Made by a program: the position numbers and the translations under genes | In this document: piece by piece, positions 60,126 to 64,000 of the stretch | Layout of the letters: the number at the start of each line of letters is the position of its first letter | Numbering within the stretch: position 1 is the stretch's first letter | From: Paramecium pentaurelia | Taxonomy: Eukaryota > Ciliophora > Oligohymenophorea > Peniculida > Parameciidae | Direction: 5' to 3' | Assembly (NCBI GenBank): GCA_905183005.1 | Contig: CAJJDO010000148.1 | Coordinates: 48,418-112,417, forward strand | Length of the DNA: 64,000 nt | Notes under the pieces: model-generated | The model's input: the letters and a program-made list of their open reading frames with translations, nothing else | The model's database searches: none | Told to the model about the DNA's origin: nothing

Positions 60126-62012
60126 ATGAAAGGAGCAACAGTAGTACCTTCAACTGAAACTAATCAAACAAATCAAGTAACAGTTAGTTTTCAAAATCTT
60201 ACATATTAAGTGTTTGTAAAGAATCCTAAAGGAGTCTCAGAATAAAGAACAATCCTTAACAACTTATCAGGAATCTGTCATCCAGGTTAAGTAACAGCCA
60301 TTTTGGGTGCATCTGGAGCAGGGAAAACATCGCTGTTGAATATTTTAGCAAAAAGAATATCTATAGCTAGGAATATTTCTTTGCAAGGTGAAATATAGGC
60401 AAATGGATAACCTTATAACAGCGATTAATTTGCATAGTTTTCATCCTATGTTATGTAGAATGATGTTCTATTTGGAACATTAACTGTAAGGGAAACATTT
60501 GAATTTGTAGCCAATTTGAAGTATGGGGATCCATAATAAAAGGTGGATAAAGTGGAATATGCAATTAAGACTTTAAAATTGGAGCGTTGTTAAAATACAT
60601 TAGTAAAGATTTAAAGTAATTTAATAAGATTGGTAACGCTCTTATAAAGGGTATATCTGGAGGAGAAAGGAAAAGAACATCAATTGGAGTAGAATTAGTT
60701 AGTGATCCATATTGTATCATGTTAGATGAACCAACATCAGGTTTAGATTCATTTACAGCATTTGTTATTATGTAGATATATATTTAATAATATTTGAATA
60801 GTAATTTACTAAAGAAACTGGCTTAAAGTTCAGGTAGAACTATAATATTTACTATTCATTAACCAAGTGCAGATATTTATACATTATTTGATTAAGTTAT
60901 GCTTTTAGTGTAAGGAAGATTTATTTATCAGGGGAGGAGAGATTAAATGGTTGATTATTTTAAAAGAATAGGTTTTGAATGTCCAGCTCATTCTAATCCT
61001 TTAGATTATTTGATGAGTGTGATGCATCATGAAGATCCTAATCATCCTCATTATCAAACATTATTTATAAATTACAACAATTAATTTGAGAATTAGATTT
61101 TAAGTTAGATCTAGACTATTAAGAAATAATCAATACAAAGATAGACAATATAAACTACATTTGCATTTCAAGTGAAGGAAATCTTTAGAAGAGGAATGAT
61201 AAATATGAAAAGAGATAAAGTGTTGGTTAGAGGTAGAATAGTAATGACTATATTTATTGGATTATTAATTGGGGGAATATTTTGGACTGCTGGTAGTGAA
61301 CCTGGTTATAAAGGGATTTAAAGTACAATAGGAGTTTTATTCTTTTTGGTTATGAGCAGTTTTATGGGAGCATTAAATCCAGTTATTATATAATTTCCAG
61401 ATGAAAGAGAGGTATTTTTAAGGGAAGAGAATTCTAAACTTTATACAACTGCTGCTTATTTTACTGGTAAAAGTTCTGTTGAGATTCCTTTTCTATTAAT
61501 CTTTCCTATAATTCAATAATTGATATGTTATTGGATGGTAGATTTGAATGATAAATCAGGAGATATTGTAATAATTAATATTATTATTTGTATACTTCTT
61601 GGTTTAAGTGGAAATAGTTTTGGTAATTCTAAATTATTTATTATTTCTAGGATTAATGGCAGGATGTATGTTTACAGATGTTAAAGCTGCTTCAGGTTTT
61701 CTACCTGTTGTTTTAATGCCTTTGGTCATTTTCTCTGGATTTTATGCTAATTAATCTTAATATATGGATTGGATTGGATGGATTTAATACTTAAGTCCAA
61801 TGAAATATGCATTTGAAGCATTAGTATGGAATGAATTTGATTCAAGAAGTGATGAATTTCTTGGTACAACTATTTAAAATAGTAATCCTATTGATACATA
61901 TGACTTATCTCTAGGTTTATGGAAATGTTTAGTAATTTTAGTAGCTATTATTCTGTTTTTCAGAATTATGGCTATGATGTTTTTGTATTTATTAAGATAG
62001 AAATAACAATGA
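60126..62012 (+). CDS. ABCG (White-type) half-transporter
   Basis: 600 aa with introns of 26 nt (60603-60628), 30 nt (60772-60801) and 28 nt (61623-61650), exact frame. The ATP-binding domain comes first: ILGASGAGKTSLL (Walker A, about residue 59), MQNDVLFGTLTVRET (Q-loop), GISGGERKRTSIG (signature), CIMLDEPTSGLDS (Walker B) and TIHQPS (switch His). The membrane domain begins around residue 340 with about six helices (VMTIFIGLLIGGIFW, GVLFFLVMSSFMGAL, FLPVVLMPLVIFSGF and others). The ABC-then-TM order is the half-size ABCG/White pattern; it must dimerise. Typical cargo is sterols, lipids or xenobiotics. All ATPase motifs are intact. Confidence 0.95.
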
Positions 62013-62600
62013 TTTCTATTATATTCATATATTTTATATATTTGATACAAAAAGATGAAATAATATTTAGATCTATTATAATCTATATTTGTGATAATTC
62101 ACTTCTTTTGAGATATCTCGTAGTGACTACTATTTTAATTTAAATTAATAAATATCATATGCAATATTGATTAACTAACATAGAAAAGATGATAATCAAA
62201 ATAAGGCTGAATTTATATTAATTAATTGTAAAGTCAAAGAATTATAAAAAAGTAATGGATTTTAGATATAAATTTTCATTAGTGATGATTCATTAAAAAT
62301 TATGACTCATAATAATTAAGATTTTATAATTATTTTCAGATAAACTATAATAATAATTTAATAGGTAAAATAAGGAATAAAAACATGCTTTATTAAAATT
62401 ATAGATTTATAAGGATCAATACCAGTTTCTATTGTAGCATGTTTTTTCAATGAGTAATGATAATTTTTAAAGTGTATATTAAATAAAAGAAATTAAAAGT
62501 AATAAATTAATAAAAATATATAAAATATTCATAAACAAAATAGAAATTTATAATTCTTATTTATTATTTGAAATGAATAGAATGTATTGATATAATATCA
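62013..62600. other. Intergenic, about 590 bp, includes start of a duplicated block
   Basis: AT-rich DNA between convergent genes. The last part, from 62544, is the start of the 402-bp block repeated after the second N. No coding frame. Confidence 0.5.
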
Positions 62601-62945
62601 TCATTTCAGTAGACCTTTCTTATTAATTAAGACACGTATTTTACCTTATGGTAATGTTTAACATGATCTAATAAGAACTGAACTTGGATTTGTGATTGAA
62701 AAGTATTAACCATCAATTTAGAAATATGTTCTTAATAGTTCATTTTATTTAAAATTTAATTTGAGTGGGCCTCCACTTTGACTCAATCTTGTAGCTTATC
62801 CAGGTATAAGTCTTTCTGAGCCTAATCCTAATATCGAGTTGAATGAGAGAATTTCCAATAATCCATCAGAAATAGAAGGAATATTTGAATATGATTTAAC
62901 TTAATTTTATTAAGCATTGAGCCATATATTTTTCAATCCTCCAGC
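62544..62945. repeat. 402-bp direct repeat, copy 1
   Basis: Matches 63599-64000 with no difference noticed; the match continues to the window edge, so the true repeat is longer. It spans the 3' end of the lipid-kinase gene and 57 bp beyond its stop. Confidence 0.95.
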
Positions 62946-63597
62946 ATAAGAATTAATATTCAAACATAATAAATTGACTGGATTTCCAGGAACTACAATT
63001 TAATCTTTAGATTTTTATAATAATCCACTTTCCAAATAATCATCTTCATTTAAATTATGAATATTTTCAATAGATTAATTAACTTTTGGAGTTCTCAAAA
63101 ACATTTTCTTAAATCCTTCCCAACAATAAACACATTTATTACAACATTAATTGGATGTTCTATTTTTATCAAATCCAAATCCAATACGTGCATCTACTCC
63201 AATACTAAAATAATTAATCATCTATTTATAATATCTTTAATCTTTTAATTACAATTTACTTTCACCTACTCCATTTTCATTTCTCTTGATTTCACTAATA
63301 AATCCACCCTTTATTATATAAAAATATTTAAATACTTATTATAGTTTAATATCCACATCCCAAACATCAAAATATGACTCCACTCCCTCAATCCATTCCT
63401 CAACAAAACCTTTCAAAACAATGTTATCCATCCCAATTACGTCATTAGGTACTGAAGTGCCCCATCCTAACGTATTTGCGAAATCATTTCCAGTTCCAAA
63501 AGGAAATGGAATTATAATGCAACTATGAATATTCACTTGATGTTATAATAATAATTCCACTATCCACATTATTGATCCATCCCCTCCAGCCATCACC
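62601..63597 (-). CDS. Diacylglycerol/sphingosine-kinase-type lipid kinase, 5' end missing
   Basis: The 3' part of a gene, about 323 codons with a 27-nt intron (63309-63335), stop TGA at 62601. The DAGK catalytic core is visible: MAGGDGSIMWIVE (GGDG nucleotide loop) and IPFPFGTGNDFANTLGWG. The accessory domain follows with INYFSIGVDARIGFGF, LLCLNINSYAGG and SDGLLEILSF, matching the DAGK-type FSxGxDA and D-G-LEV boxes. It is cut off by the N just before the GGDG loop, so the N-terminal region (C1, EF-hand or other domains) is not in the window. Expected role: phosphorylating diacylglycerol to phosphatidate at membranes. DAG versus sphingoid base cannot be settled from this part. Confidence 0.85.
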
Positions 63598-63598
63598 N
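63598..63598. other. Single-N sequence junction
   Basis: A single N after which the sequence jumps back to a block already seen at 62544. It truncates the lipid-kinase gene and probably marks a contig join. Confidence 0.85.
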
Positions 63599-64000
63599 AA
63601 ATTTATAATTCTTATTTATTATTTGAAATGAATAGAATGTATTGATATAATATCATCATTTCAGTAGACCTTTCTTATTAATTAAGACACGTATTTTACC
63701 TTATGGTAATGTTTAACATGATCTAATAAGAACTGAACTTGGATTTGTGATTGAAAAGTATTAACCATCAATTTAGAAATATGTTCTTAATAGTTCATTT
63801 TATTTAAAATTTAATTTGAGTGGGCCTCCACTTTGACTCAATCTTGTAGCTTATCCAGGTATAAGTCTTTCTGAGCCTAATCCTAATATCGAGTTGAATG
63901 AGAGAATTTCCAATAATCCATCAGAAATAGAAGGAATATTTGAATATGATTTAACTTAATTTTATTAAGCATTGAGCCATATATTTTTCAATCCTCCAGC
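63599..64000. repeat. 402-bp direct repeat, copy 2 (runs off the window)
   Basis: Matches 62544-62945, starting at the first base after the N and continuing to the end of the window. Confidence 0.95.
63656..64000 (-). CDS. Second copy of lipid-kinase 3' end (partial)
   Basis: The same C-terminal residues as the gene at 62601-63597 (stop TGA 63656-63658; segments such as LEILSFNSI and GSERLIPGQATRL), no difference noticed. Either a tandem duplicate or, more likely, the same locus present twice through assembly overlap. The 5' part lies outside the window. Confidence 0.7.

Noticed and set aside
61919..62143. Short plus-strand open frame at the ABCG 3' end
   Set aside because: Shifted frame over the last transmembrane helix and 3' flank of the transporter; no coding character beyond it.

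Overview
The window is strongly AT-rich, gene-dense ciliate DNA, most like a Paramecium macronuclear genome (species not determined). Gene after gene is open only if TAA and TAG are read as glutamine and TGA as the sole stop. Frames are rejoined by tiny GT...AG introns of about 19-35 nt, and intergenic gaps are often only tens of bases. For most multi-exon genes the exon sum came out an exact multiple of three, which supports the models. No tRNA, rRNA or CRISPR array was seen.

Layout. 1-5009 is gene-poor: decayed coding remnants and a dead Tc1/mariner (IS630-type) transposase, present as a 571-bp exact duplicate around a single N at 2922. 5010-10128: a Rieske sterol-desaturase-like gene, an aromatic amino-acid decarboxylase, a decayed tubulin-cofactor-D pseudogene and an AT-hook protein. 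10162-18944: a CHIP-like TPR/U-box ubiquitin ligase, a 1,910-aa protein built of tryptophan-motif super-repeats, a small membrane protein and a second Rieske gene carrying a gene-conversion tract. 19646-29282: an ATXR5/TXR1-type H3K27 methyltransferase, PFK-2/FBPase-2, a single-span membrane protein, a LITAF-like protein, DRC11/IQCA1, a coiled-coil protein, a TRAF-type RING protein and a CFAP119-like protein.

29310-43517: a large ciliate protein of unknown function, an unknown protein, an ankyrin-AGC-kinase fusion, a nucleoside hydrolase, a two-domain cyclic-nucleotide-binding protein, an Alba/Rpp20-like protein, an unknown helical protein and a casein kinase 1. 44112-54657: coiled-coil proteins (one with a Gln tract coded by a TAA microsatellite), a tandem ubiquitin-like-fold protein, an unknown 708-aa protein, a 4-TM protein, ERK7/MAPK15 and a 2OG-Fe(II) oxygenase. 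55218-64000: an LPA1/2-phosphoglycerate-kinase-like protein, three small genes, an ABCG half-transporter and a diacylglycerol/sphingosine-kinase-type gene cut by a second N at 63598, followed by an exact second copy of its 3' end.

There are no operons; neighbours are mostly unrelated. A cilia/basal-body theme recurs (DRC11, CFAP119-like, ERK7, W-motif repeat protein, TBCD relic), as expected of a ciliate genome, along with signalling kinases and ubiquitin ligases. Nothing here amounts to a clearly new multi-gene system. The most notable items are the fusion kinase, the W-motif super-repeat protein, the tandem ubiquitin-like protein, the gene-conversion tract and the duplications at the N junctions.
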